This document shows positions 26,647 through 35,104 of a stretch of 60,330 bases of DNA, one piece after another; within the stretch, counting starts at the first letter, position 1, and the number at the start of each line of letters is the position of its first letter. The DNA lies in contig WHTR01000005.1 in NCBI GenBank assembly GCA_009377635.1, forward strand, positions 1 to 60,330. Direction: 5' to 3'. Origin of the DNA: Chloroflexota bacterium (GTDB lineage: Bacteria > Chloroflexota > UBA6077 > SHYK01). The notes below the pieces were generated by a model. That model made no database searches. It was given only the letters and a program-made list of their open reading frames with translations, and was not told the DNA's origin. The position numbers and the translations under genes were made by a program.

Positions 26647-27561
26647 TTGGCTGACCAGCTTGCCCACGAAATCAACGCGTTCCTGACCCACATGGCGAAT
26701 CACCGGCGAATTGCCCCGAACACGGTTGCGGCGTATCAGAACGACCTGAACCAGTTTCACGGGTACGTCCAGTCGATGCCCAATGGAGCGAGCACGTCCG
26801 ATCAACCGGGCGGACCAGACCTGCGGGCCCTGGATGCCGGGACCCTGGCGGGATTCGTCTTGCACCTGCGCGAGAAGCACTACGCGGAGGCGACCGTTGC
26901 TCGCAAGGTGGCAGCCGTCAAGTCCTTCTTCAACTATGCTGCCGAGGCCGGCCTTGTCGCGGACAATCCGGCCGCGGCGCTCGACTCGCCCCGTGTGCAG
27001 CGCATCATGCCTCACGCGGTGAGCCCGAATCACGTGCATGCGCTGCTGGAGGTCGGGTGTGCCGGTCGAATGCCCGACGCCCTCCGCAATCGGGCGATGC
27101 TCACTCTGCTCTACCATTCGGGCATGCGGGTCAGCGAGATGGTTGCCCTCGACGCGGGCGACATTGACCTGCAGAAACGGGTTGTTCGGTGCAGAGGCCG
27201 GGTCGGTCGGGTCCGCCAGATCCCGCTCACCGAGCCGGCCCGTGCGGCGCTTGAGATCTATCTGGCCAGTGGACGCGCCGCCTTAGCTCGGGCGGACGAG
27301 GACGACATCGACGCACTGTTCCTGAACCACCGCGGCACGCGGCTCACGCGACAAGGGTTCTGGCTGATCATGAAGGAGTGCGCGCGCCACGCCGGAATCG
27401 CCGCGCCGATCACCCCTCACACGCTGCGACATTCGTTCGCTCTGCATCAGCTCGGTCGGGGCACCACGCTGACCGATCTGAAGGAGCTGCTCGGCCATGT
27501 GAATCTCTCCACCACGCAAGTGTACGCGCTCGCGGACCGTGGAGCCCCGGCGCCGGCGTAG
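26647..27561 (+). CDS. Tyrosine recombinase (XerC/XerD-like)
   Basis: A 304-residue site-specific recombinase. The N-terminal SAM-like DNA-binding domain (about 5-110) precedes the catalytic domain, with Arg in HSGMRVSEMVAL near 165, the HTLRHSFA box near 258, LGHVNLSTTQVYALAD with the second His and the nucleophilic Tyr near 285-297. The usual Lys in the beta-hairpin (GKGxK) appears as CRGRVGRVR, with Arg replacing Lys. Length and layout fit a resident Xer protein better than a phage integrase. The start is TTG 26647 after GGGAGGGG. It overlaps the metalloprotease start. Confidence 0.85.
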   Translation: MADQLAHEINAFLTHMANHRRIAPNTVAAYQNDLNQFHGYVQSMPNGASTSDQPGGPDLRALDAGTLAGFVLHLREKHYAEATVARKVAAVKSFFNYAAEAGLVADNPAAALDSPRVQRIMPHAVSPNHVHALLEVGCAGRMPDALRNRAMLTLLYHSGMRVSEMVALDAGDIDLQKRVVRCRGRVGRVRQIPLTEPARAALEIYLASGRAALARADEDDIDALFLNHRGTRLTRQGFWLIMKECARHAGIAAPITPHTLRHSFALHQLGRGTTLTDLKELLGHVNLSTTQVYALADRGAPAPA

Positions 27562-29431
27562 CCGCCTCGTCACCTTTGCCGGGCTGCTGGTGCCCGCGAG
27601 CCTGCTTGTCGGCGTGCTCGCGGGCTTCGTTTCTCTGTCCCAAGGGTCGTCAGCTGAGTCGGTTTGGGCTCCCCAAGGGACCGCTGCAGTGCCGCGGGAC
27701 CTCTCCCAGCTCGCCGAGGAGTATCTCGGCCTCGACGACGTGCCCCGCGTCGTCAATACAGAACCGCTCGACTACCGTCCCGGCCGGATCGACACCTTCT
27801 GGGTCACGCGGGAGCGACCAGCGGACCACGTTGAGGTGGACGCGGTCCTTCGTATCGTCGGCCAGCACGCGTACTGGTACGTGCAGCAGGGTGTGCCGGT
27901 CTCTGATGCGGCACTCCGGCACAGTGCTGACGTATTCGACGCGAGGATCTACCCGGAGGTGCGCCGGATTGTTGGCAGCGAGCCGTTTCCGGGAATTGAC
28001 AACGACCCGCGGATGACCATCTTCAGCGGCGAGGTGCCGGGCGTGGCGGGCTACGCCTCGTCGGCGGACTCCTACCCGCGATCGGTCCACCCCTATTCGA
28101 ACGAGCGCGAGATGGTCTACCTCAATACGGGCGTCCTGGAACCTGGTAGCCCTGAGTACCTAGCCACTCTGACGCACGAGCTCACCCATGTCGTGCATGC
28201 GGGCGTACATCCGTCAGAGGACACGTGGATCAAGGAGGGGCTCGCCGAGCTGGTGGCCGGTCTCCTCTTTCCCGAGCAGCGCCCCTCGGCGCGCGCGATG
28301 CTCGCACTGCCGGATCTGCAACTGACCGCCTGGTCCGGCGCCGGGGATGAGGACCTGCGCCTCGCGGCTCATTACGAGGCTACCGCGTGGTTTCTTCGCT
28401 ACGTCGTCGATCGATTCGGACAGGAACCGCTGGACACGTTGCTGATGCGAGACACGCTCGGGCCAGACAGCATCAGTGCATTCCTGTCAGAACAGAGATC
28501 TTCCCTCACAATGGCTGACCTCTTCGGCGACTGGGTGGTTGCCAATCTCGTCGGTGGCCAGGGCGCACGCGGGATCGTTCCGTACGCGACCGCGCCGGTC
28601 GGCACTCCGGCGATTCGCCGTCTTGCCCCACCCACGGCCGTTGACGAGACCGTAGCGCAGTTCGGTGCGGACTACTACGAGGTTCCCTGGTCACCCGGGG
28701 TGGTCGTCGAGTTCGCTGGTACGACGACTGCGCCGCTCATCTCGGCACGGCCCTTCTCCGGAGATGCCATGTGGTATGGCGGCCGAAGTGACACCACCGT
28801 CTCGACCATGGAGCGGATATTCGATCTCACGGGTGCTGACGGAGCCGCCCTCAACTACGCTGTCTGGCACGATCTGGAGCGCGATTACGACTACGCGTAC
28901 GTCTCGGCGTCCAGGGACGGGCGGACATGGACACTACTCGACACGCCAGCGATGACTCGCGCGAACCCCAACGGAAACAACCTGGGGGTCGGCTACACAG
29001 GCATGAGCGGGGGCGGTCCCACTCCCGACTGGGTCGAGGAGCAGGTCGACCTCGGCGCCTACGCGGGCGCGCCGGTGTGGATTCGGTTCAGCTCCATCGC
29101 GGACGACGCCCTGGCGCGTCAGGGCGTCGCAATCGACGACATCCGTATCGACTCCACAGGGTTTGTCGACGGTGCGGAGGAGACCGACGGCGGATGGACG
29201 CTTCGGGGCTGGTCCCCGGTCGGTGAGACGATACCGCAGTCCTGGTCCGTGCAGGTGGTCGCGTACTCCACCGAGGGCGCAGAGGTGACCCGCATTCCCG
29301 TCGACGGAAGCGGACGAGGGAGGTGGATCAGCCCTCCCGGACCGCTCGATCGGGTCGTCGTCATCGTGTCGGGGACGGCGCCCGTGACGCTCCAACGCGG
29401 CCGCTATGCGCTTCGCGTCGGCATGGGCTAG
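27539..29431 (+). CDS. Secreted zinc metalloprotease (gluzincin-type, immune-inhibitor-A-like C-terminus)
   Basis: A 630-residue exported protein. The N-terminus RRRRSRLVTFAGLLVPASLL is an Arg-rich signal peptide or anchor. The zinc site HELTH near residue 217 is followed by a Glu in KEGLAELV near 238, as in gluzincins. The C-terminal third has beta-sandwich segments such as AVWHDLERDYDYAYVSASRD and IDDIRIDS, like those of immune inhibitor A peptidases. The GTG at 27539 overlaps the end of the recombinase gene by 23 bases. The target is unknown. Confidence 0.82.
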   Translation: MEPRRRRSRLVTFAGLLVPASLLVGVLAGFVSLSQGSSAESVWAPQGTAAVPRDLSQLAEEYLGLDDVPRVVNTEPLDYRPGRIDTFWVTRERPADHVEVDAVLRIVGQHAYWYVQQGVPVSDAALRHSADVFDARIYPEVRRIVGSEPFPGIDNDPRMTIFSGEVPGVAGYASSADSYPRSVHPYSNEREMVYLNTGVLEPGSPEYLATLTHELTHVVHAGVHPSEDTWIKEGLAELVAGLLFPEQRPSARAMLALPDLQLTAWSGAGDEDLRLAAHYEATAWFLRYVVDRFGQEPLDTLLMRDTLGPDSISAFLSEQRSSLTMADLFGDWVVANLVGGQGARGIVPYATAPVGTPAIRRLAPPTAVDETVAQFGADYYEVPWSPGVVVEFAGTTTAPLISARPFSGDAMWYGGRSDTTVSTMERIFDLTGADGAALNYAVWHDLERDYDYAYVSASRDGRTWTLLDTPAMTRANPNGNNLGVGYTGMSGGGPTPDWVEEQVDLGAYAGAPVWIRFSSIADDALARQGVAIDDIRIDSTGFVDGAEETDGGWTLRGWSPVGETIPQSWSVQVVAYSTEGAEVTRIPVDGSGRGRWISPPGPLDRVVVIVSGTAPVTLQRGRYALRVGMG

Positions 29432-29485
29432 GGGTGCGGTCGCCTGCGTAGCCCTCGTAAGGCGTATCTAACTCCGGATTTAGTG

Positions 29486-29514
29486 TTGACTAATCTGTAT
29501 GATTAGGCTATCCT
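29486..29514 (+). promoter_or_regulatory. Sigma-70-like promoter with an inverted repeat in the spacer
   Basis: TTGACT (29486-29491) and TATCCT (29509-29514) are separated by exactly 17 bases. Within and overlapping it, CTAATC (29490-29495) and GATTAG (29501-29506) form a perfect inverted repeat around TGTAT. The piece TTAGGCTATCCT is close to the core of DtxR/IdeR boxes. It lies upstream of the small LuxR gene and the iron transport operon, so repression by iron is plausible. Confidence 0.5.
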
Positions 29515-29587
29515 TCCATTCCGCAACTCCGACACCGAGTCTCGAGGGCCTGCGGCCGCCGTGCCAGCAGGCGAGAGGTATGTGGCC

Positions 29588-29878
29588 GTGTTTGACAGGG
29601 AGTGGCGTCAGCGGGGAAGGGTCGGCGCGGAGCTGGCCCAGACCGCCCTGGAGAGCCCATCAGACCGGATTGCCATCGCTGACCTGACCAGTCGCGAGCG
29701 GGACGTCGCGGGCTTGGTAGCCCAGGCCCGTACCAACGCCGAGATCGCCCGGACCTTGGGACTGAGCCGGGCCACGGCGAAGTGGCACGTCAGTCAGATC
29801 CTGCGGAAGCTGGATCTGACCCGCCGAGTGCAGCTGGCGATGTATGCCCGCGAGCATGGCCTCCTGCCGCCCGAATGA
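29588..29878 (+). CDS. Small LuxR-type HTH regulator
   Basis: About 96 residues, essentially a stand-alone DNA-binding domain: LTSRERDVAGLVAQARTNAE, then SRATAKWHVSQILRKLDL near 65-85, the recognition-helix block of GerE/LuxR proteins. There is no sensor domain. Start chosen at GTG 29588 using GAGAGG as the ribosome-binding site; GTG 29561 is an alternative. It is the first gene after the 29486 promoter and is followed 135 bp later by the siderophore transporter, so it may regulate iron uptake. Confidence 0.75.
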   Translation: MFDREWRQRGRVGAELAQTALESPSDRIAIADLTSRERDVAGLVAQARTNAEIARTLGLSRATAKWHVSQILRKLDLTRRVQLAMYAREHGLLPPE

Positions 29879-30013
29879 GACTGAGGCTGTGTCTCGTGCC
29901 CGGGGCCGTCGACGCAGGCCGTGTCGATGGCAACGGGTCACCGTCGGCATCGGCCGGCCGAGTACTTCGTTACCTCTCGTGAAATGCCCGAGTTGTGAGG
30001 AGGATCGTGGATC

Positions 30014-30985
30014 GTGCATAAGTCGCTCTGTCCGAAGCTCAGGCCGTGGCGCCCCGTGAGAGCGGGCGCCGCAGGCGTGCTGATCCTCCTGGTGATCGCG
30101 TGTGCACCGGCGGCCACGCGCAGTCCGTCCGCCGAACCCGCGCAGGAGCGGGTCGTCCAGCACGCCATGGGCGAGACCCGGGTCCCAGTAAATGCGCAGC
30201 GAGTCGTCGTGCTGGACACGGGCGAGCTGGACAGCGCCATCGCCCTGGGCGTCGTGCCGGTCGGAGCCGTCACAGTGTTTCAGGGTGGCGATTTCCCCGA
30301 GTACCTCAGGCCCAGGGCGGCCGGAATCGAAAAGGTGGGCACGATCGGCCAGCCCAACCTGGAGGCGGTCGCGGCTCTCCGGCCGGACTTGATTCTAAGC
30401 AACAAGGTGCGGCACGAGCAGATCTACGACAAGCTCTCCCAGATCGCCCCCACCGTCTTTACGGAGACGGTCGGCGTCGCGTGGAAGGAGAACTTTCAGC
30501 TCCACGCGGAGTCCTTGGGTCGGAGCGAGCAGGCGAGCCAGATGATGGCGGACTACCGCGCCCGCCTCGACCAGTTCCGGGGAGAGCTGGGCGGTCGGCT
30601 CGGCGAAACAGAGGTCTCGATCATCCGCTCGATGCCAGACCGGGTCCGCATTTACATGAAGGACTCCTTCATCGGCACGATTCTCGATGACGCCGGTCTG
30701 CCCCGCCCACCCGTGCAGGACCACGAGAAGTTCGCCGAGGAGGTCACCAAAGAGCGCGTCGCCGACATGGACGGGGACGTCATCTTCGTGGGCTACTTTG
30801 CCCCGGAACAGGGCGCCCAGCTCAACGAACTGAAGAGCGACCCACTCTGGCCCCAGCTGACCGCGGTGAGATCGGGCAGGGTGTATGACGTGTCCGACGA
30901 CACCTGGTTCCTCGGGATCGGCATTCTGGCCGCCAACCGCGTCGTGGACGATCTGTTCACCTTCCTCGGCAGGCCGACAGCGTAG
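30014..30985 (+). CDS. Iron-siderophore ABC transporter substrate-binding lipoprotein
   Basis: Captures the ferric siderophore outside the membrane. The 323-residue FecB/FhuD-type protein has a signal peptide ending in the lipobox VIAC near residue 33, so it is lipid-anchored. The two lobes carry RVVVLDTGELDSAIALG near 65 and LRPDLILSNKVRHEQIYDKL near 120. GAGGAGGA precedes the GTG start. It heads the importer genes in the same direction and has a close paralogue at 34005. The lack of any TonB-type receptor nearby suits a cell without a classical outer membrane. Confidence 0.92.
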   Translation: MHKSLCPKLRPWRPVRAGAAGVLILLVIACAPAATRSPSAEPAQERVVQHAMGETRVPVNAQRVVVLDTGELDSAIALGVVPVGAVTVFQGGDFPEYLRPRAAGIEKVGTIGQPNLEAVAALRPDLILSNKVRHEQIYDKLSQIAPTVFTETVGVAWKENFQLHAESLGRSEQASQMMADYRARLDQFRGELGGRLGETEVSIIRSMPDRVRIYMKDSFIGTILDDAGLPRPPVQDHEKFAEEVTKERVADMDGDVIFVGYFAPEQGAQLNELKSDPLWPQLTAVRSGRVYDVSDDTWFLGIGILAANRVVDDLFTFLGRPTA

Positions 30986-31012
30986 CCCAGCGCTTGCGGC
31001 CGTAGCCTCCAT

Positions 31013-32065
31013 GTGGCAGATGGGAGGCCACGACTGTTTGTCCAAGAGCGAGCCCGCGCGCGGTTCGCTCCACTCCACCTGCCGTCACTCGTGGGACTGT
31101 GCCTGGGAGTCCTGCTGGTCCTGTTGACGTTCCTGGCTAGCCTCCCCGTCGGCGCTGCTGACATCGACCCGGGTACGGTCGTCGAGGCATTTGTGGCATT
31201 CGATGGGTCGCGGGAGCACCTGATCGTGCGGAACGTTCGCGTCCCGCGGGCGCTCGTCGCCACCTTCGTGGGCGCCAGCCTGGGAGTGGCAGGGGCGATT
31301 GCCCAGGGGCTCACCCGCAACCCGCTCGCGGCGCCGGGCATCCTGGGCATCAATGCCGGCGCAGCGCTCCTCGTGGTCGGGGCTATCCTGCTGCTACCGG
31401 TAACCTCGTTAGCCGTCTATGTCTGGTTCGCCTTTCTGGGAGCCGGCCTGGCCGCCGCGATCGTGTTTCTGTTGGCGTCATTCGGTCATGGTGGCCTGAC
31501 CCCGATGAAGATTGTCGTCGTCGGCGCGGCGCTGACGGTCCTGCTGTCGTCGCTGACCCAGGGGCTGCTCGTCTTGCACGAGCGCACCCTCGACGAGATC
31601 CGCTTCTGGCTAGCAGGCTCCGTCGCCGGACGCGACCTGGGCATCTTCTTCCAAGTGCTGCCCTACATGCTGCTCGGCTTGACCGGCGCGCTGGCGCTCG
31701 GCAAGCAGCTCAACACGCTCAGCCTCGGGGAGGACGTCGCGAAGGGGCTCGGGCAGCGGACCGGACGAGTCAAGGCCGCGGCCGTGGGGCTCATCATCCT
31801 GCTGGCGGGGAGCTCCGTTGCCGTGGCCGGGCCGATCGGCTTCCTCGGCCTCGCCGTCCCGCACCTGGCCCGGCGCCTGGTAGGCCTCGACTATCGCTGG
31901 GTGCTGCCCTACGCGGCGATTCTGGGCGCGACGCTCCTGCTGCTGGGTGACGTAGCTGCGCGCGTGGTCCTGGCGCCAGAGGAGCTGCCCGTCGGCGTGA
32001 TGACGGCGGTGCTCGGTGCTCCCGTCTTCGTCGTGCTGGTTCACCAGGGAGCGCGGCGGGTATGA
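31013..32065 (+). CDS. FecCD-family siderophore ABC transporter permease (first)
   Basis: A 350-residue inner-membrane permease with nine or ten helices. Family motifs are [35 protein letters not shown] near residue 105 and AGPIGFLGLAVPHLARRLVG near 275, the last forming the coupling-helix region that docks on the ATPase. The start is GTG 31013, although no strong ribosome-binding site precedes it. It overlaps the second permease by four bases (ATGA), so the pair are made together as a heterodimer. Confidence 0.92.
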   Translation: MADGRPRLFVQERARARFAPLHLPSLVGLCLGVLLVLLTFLASLPVGAADIDPGTVVEAFVAFDGSREHLIVRNVRVPRALVATFVGASLGVAGAIAQGLTRNPLAAPGILGINAGAALLVVGAILLLPVTSLAVYVWFAFLGAGLAAAIVFLLASFGHGGLTPMKIVVVGAALTVLLSSLTQGLLVLHERTLDEIRFWLAGSVAGRDLGIFFQVLPYMLLGLTGALALGKQLNTLSLGEDVAKGLGQRTGRVKAAAVGLIILLAGSSVAVAGPIGFLGLAVPHLARRLVGLDYRWVLPYAAILGATLLLLGDVAARVVLAPEELPVGVMTAVLGAPVFVVLVHQGARRV

Positions 32066-33105
32066 GCCAATGGCTGGTGCTCCGACTCGATCGCCCGGAG
32101 CTGTCGATCCGCGTCGACCGGCGCGCCCTGCCGCTCCTGCTGGGCCTCACGCTGGCGGCCTTCGGAGCCGTCGTGCTCCACGTCGCCCTGGGCGTGTACC
32201 CCATCTCCCCGCCCGAAGTCGCGCGCACATTGCTCGGCGGTGGAAGCCCGGAGCAGAGCTTTATCATCCACGCCCTACGTCTGCCCCGCGCCCTGGTTGC
32301 GTTCGCTGTGGGCGCGGGGCTGGCTGTCTCCGGCGCAATTCTGCAAGGACTCACCCGCAACCCGCTCGCCGCGCCCGATGTGGTGGGCGTGAGCGGTGGA
32401 GCGAGCCTGGCCGCAGTAGTCGTCATCGTCCTCTTTCCTGGTGTGCCCGTCGCCGTCCTGCCCGCAGCGGCCTTCGTTGGGGCGCTTCTCGCAGCGGTCT
32501 TGGTCTATCTGCTTGCCTGGAGACAGGGCACGTCGCCCGTCCGTCTGATCCTGGTCGGGATCGGTGTCGCAGCCGTGGGGCACGCCCTCGTGACCGCTCT
32601 CATCACGCGCACGGTGGTCTACGCCGGCTACGCCACACGGGCCATGATCTGGATGACCGGCAGCGTATACGGGCGCAGCTGGGAGCACCTGTGGCCGCTG
32701 CTGCCGTGGCTCCTCGTTCTCCTGCCCGTGGCGTTCCTTGGCGCGCGGCACCTGAACAGCCTGCACCTGGGCGACGATCTCGCCCGCGGCCTCGGCAGCC
32801 GTGTGGAGTGGCAGCGCGCCTGGCTGCTGATGACGGCAGTCGCCCTGGCGGCCGCCTCGGTGGCCACAGCCGGCCCGGTCGCCTTCGTGGGTCTCATGGC
32901 GCCGCACATTGCTCGCCGGTTGACGGGCCCCTCGCACGGCGCGCTGCTCCCGGCGGCCGCGTCGGTCGGCGGGCTGATCGTCGTGGGGGCCGACCTGCTC
33001 GGCCGGACGCTCTTTGCCCCGATCGAGGTCCCGTGCGGGGTCATCACCGCCGCGGTGGGCGCCCCGTATCTCATCTCCCTGCTCTACCGGAACCGTCGTG
33101 TCTGA
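32062..33105 (+). CDS. FecCD-family siderophore ABC transporter permease (second)
   Basis: The partner permease, 347 residues, with the same layout: [40 protein letters not shown] and [18 protein letters not shown] near residue 270. Coupled by ATGA to the first permease and overlapping the ATPase gene by eight bases, it is part of a tightly packed importer operon. Specificity for the cluster's own siderophore is inferred from position. Confidence 0.93.
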   Translation: MSQWLVLRLDRPELSIRVDRRALPLLLGLTLAAFGAVVLHVALGVYPISPPEVARTLLGGGSPEQSFIIHALRLPRALVAFAVGAGLAVSGAILQGLTRNPLAAPDVVGVSGGASLAAVVVIVLFPGVPVAVLPAAAFVGALLAAVLVYLLAWRQGTSPVRLILVGIGVAAVGHALVTALITRTVVYAGYATRAMIWMTGSVYGRSWEHLWPLLPWLLVLLPVAFLGARHLNSLHLGDDLARGLGSRVEWQRAWLLMTAVALAAASVATAGPVAFVGLMAPHIARRLTGPSHGALLPAAASVGGLIVVGADLLGRTLFAPIEVPCGVITAAVGAPYLISLLYRNRRV

Positions 33106-33967
33106 TCCAGCGCTCCGCCAGCCGGACACGCTTGTGACTCGACAGCTGACTCTCGGCTACGACGGGCTCGTCGTCGTCCGGGAGCTCAACGTCGCCATCC
33201 CTTCTGGGCGGATCACTGCGCTGGTCGGGCGGAACGGCTCTGGAAAATCAACACTCCTGCGCGCGCTGGCTCGGCTGCTGAAGCCGCGTTTCGGAAGCGT
33301 GTACCTCGACGGCGCGTCGATCTTCAAGCTCTCGACCAAGGAGGTCGCCCGTCGGCTCGGGATCCTGCCCCAGGGGCCCGTGGCACCCGAGGGATTGACG
33401 GTGCGCGAGCTGGTCGCCCAGGGACGGTATCCCCACCAGAGCTGGCTGCGGCAGTGGTCCACGCAAGACGAGCGGGCGGTCGAGCACGCGCTGGCGGTGA
33501 CGGGCATGGCCGAGCTGGCCGAGCGGCCGCTGGAAACACTGTCCGGGGGTCAGCGGCAGAAAGCCTGGATCGCCATGGCGCTGGCGCAGGAGACATCCGT
33601 CATGCTGCTCGACGAGCCGACGACCTTCCTGGACCTGGCGCATCAGATGGAAGTGTTGGACCTGCTGGCCGACCTGGCCCTCTCCCAGGCTCAGGGTGAA
33701 CGGGGCGGACGGGCGATCGTACTGGTGCTGCATGATCTGAACCAGGCGGCTCGCTACGCCCACCATCTCGTGGCGATCAAGGACGGCCGTGTCTTCGCTC
33801 AGGGTATCCCCGCGGACGTGATAAGCGAGGCGATGGTCGACAGTGTGTTCGGCCTCGAATGCCGGGTCATCGAGGACCCGATCGCGGGTACTCCCCTGTG
33901 TATCCCCGTCAGTCGGCATCGACCGACGCCGCATCGGGCGGACGACGCTTCGGGCGTGAGGGGCTGA
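33098..33967 (+). CDS. Siderophore ABC transporter ATP-binding protein
   Basis: Powers ferric-siderophore import. The 289-residue ATPase has Walker [10 protein letters not shown] near residue 42, the signature [12 protein letters not shown] near 148, Walker [13 protein letters not shown] near 168 and the switch histidine in [12 protein letters not shown] near 200. The FhuC/FecE subfamily assignment follows from its neighbours. GTG 33098 is inside the end of the permease gene, which removes a non-homologous extension and gives a normal N-terminus. Confidence 0.94.
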   Translation: MSDPALRQPDTLVTRQLTLGYDGLVVVRELNVAIPSGRITALVGRNGSGKSTLLRALARLLKPRFGSVYLDGASIFKLSTKEVARRLGILPQGPVAPEGLTVRELVAQGRYPHQSWLRQWSTQDERAVEHALAVTGMAELAERPLETLSGGQRQKAWIAMALAQETSVMLLDEPTTFLDLAHQMEVLDLLADLALSQAQGERGGRAIVLVLHDLNQAARYAHHLVAIKDGRVFAQGIPADVISEAMVDSVFGLECRVIEDPIAGTPLCIPVSRHRPTPHRADDASGVRG

Positions 33968-34004
33968 GTCACTGGCTGACCGCGCTCGCAGGAGGGTGGA
34001 CCGC

Positions 34005-34841
34005 ATGCATGATCGGATGATTCGGCACGCGCTCGGCGAGGCACGTGTGCCGGCAAGCCCGCAGCGGGTCGTCGTGCTCGAGACTGGGGCGCTTGACTGC
34101 ACACTTGCCCTGGGCATCACGCCCATTGGGGCGGCGACAGCACTCCCGTCTGACAATCTTTCGCGCTATCTAGAGCCAAGGACCGAGGGGATCCGGACGG
34201 TCGGGAACATGGCGCGACCGGACCTAGCTGCAGTTGCTGTCCTCAAGCCCGACCTCATCCTGACCAGCACGGTCCGGCACAAGGCGCTGGCGGAGCGACT
34301 TGCTCTCCTCGCCCCCACCGTCTTCACAGAGTCTGTCGGCGCGACCTGGAAGGAGAACCTGACGCTGTACGCGCAGGCATTGAACCGATCGGAAGTCGCT
34401 GAGCGGCTCCTCGGCGAATATGCAGGGCGCGTAGACGAGTTCCGGCGCCGCATGGGGAAGCGCCCAGAGACCCTCCGGGTTTCCGCCGTCCGGTCGCTGC
34501 CGGGCCACGCCCGCATCTACCTGAAGCGATCATTCATCGGGACGATCCTGGAGGACGCTGGATTGCCACGTCCGCCCGCTCAAGATAGGGACATGTTCGC
34601 GGTGCGGGCGACCGAACACCGCATTCCCGACCTCGACGGCGATGTCGTGTTCATCTTCTACTACGGCCGGGATGAGGACGCGGCGTTGGACACGCTGATC
34701 CAGCACCCCGACTGGATGCAGCTTGGCGCTGTCAAGCGTGGCCGGGTCTATGAAGTGGACGACGAAGCCTGGGCTCTGGGTCTCGGACCGCTCGCGGCCG
34801 GTCTTGTCCTCGACGATCTGCACACGTATCTGGCCCGATAG
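34005..34841 (+). CDS. Second siderophore-binding protein paralogue, apparently lacking a signal peptide
   Basis: Very similar along its whole length to the lipoprotein at 30014 (for example RHALGEARVPASPQRVVVLE against QHAMGETRVPVNAQRVVVLD, and SFIGTILEDAGLPRPP against SFIGTILDDAGLPRPP). It begins at the point where the mature domain starts. AGGAGG at 33989-33994 is correctly spaced for ATG 34005, so translation would start inside the mature region, giving 278 residues with no export signal or lipobox. It could be a cytoplasmic siderophore-binding or siderophore-processing protein, or a 5'-truncated duplicate. Export by another route is not excluded. Confidence 0.85.
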   Translation: MHDRMIRHALGEARVPASPQRVVVLETGALDCTLALGITPIGAATALPSDNLSRYLEPRTEGIRTVGNMARPDLAAVAVLKPDLILTSTVRHKALAERLALLAPTVFTESVGATWKENLTLYAQALNRSEVAERLLGEYAGRVDEFRRRMGKRPETLRVSAVRSLPGHARIYLKRSFIGTILEDAGLPRPPAQDRDMFAVRATEHRIPDLDGDVVFIFYYGRDEDAALDTLIQHPDWMQLGAVKRGRVYEVDDEAWALGLGPLAAGLVLDDLHTYLAR

Positions 34842-34925
34842 GCGCCCTTCGCTCGGACTGGCCCGAAAACCGTCCATGTGGCAGGTGCGCATGGCCGTCG
34901 CGGCTGCTATGATTCCCCGACGATT

Positions 34926-34959
34926 GATATTAGTACATAAGAATATTCGATATTAGTAC
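34926..34959 (+). promoter_or_regulatory. AT-rich promoter/operator region with a duplicated 11-mer before the siderophore genes
   Basis: GATATTAGTAC occurs twice as a direct repeat (34926-34936 and 34949-34959), 23 bases apart, about two helical turns. The block is an AT-rich island in GC-rich DNA. It lies about 145 bases before the first biosynthetic gene, with TTGATA (34925-34930) and a weak TCGATA 17 bases on as possible -35 and -10 elements. A regulator site for iron control is the likely role; it does not match the classical Fur box. Confidence 0.5.
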
Positions 34960-35104
34960 CTACTCATATCCTGCCGCGATGTCTGGCTGCGAGGCGTGTC
35001 CGTCCAGATTGGTCCGGAGTTGTCCGCAGTCGCGGGCTCTCGTCGTGAGACCCCGCGCTCCGCACGTCACATCACGCCTGATGTTAGGAGGAGGGCAATC
35101 GTTG

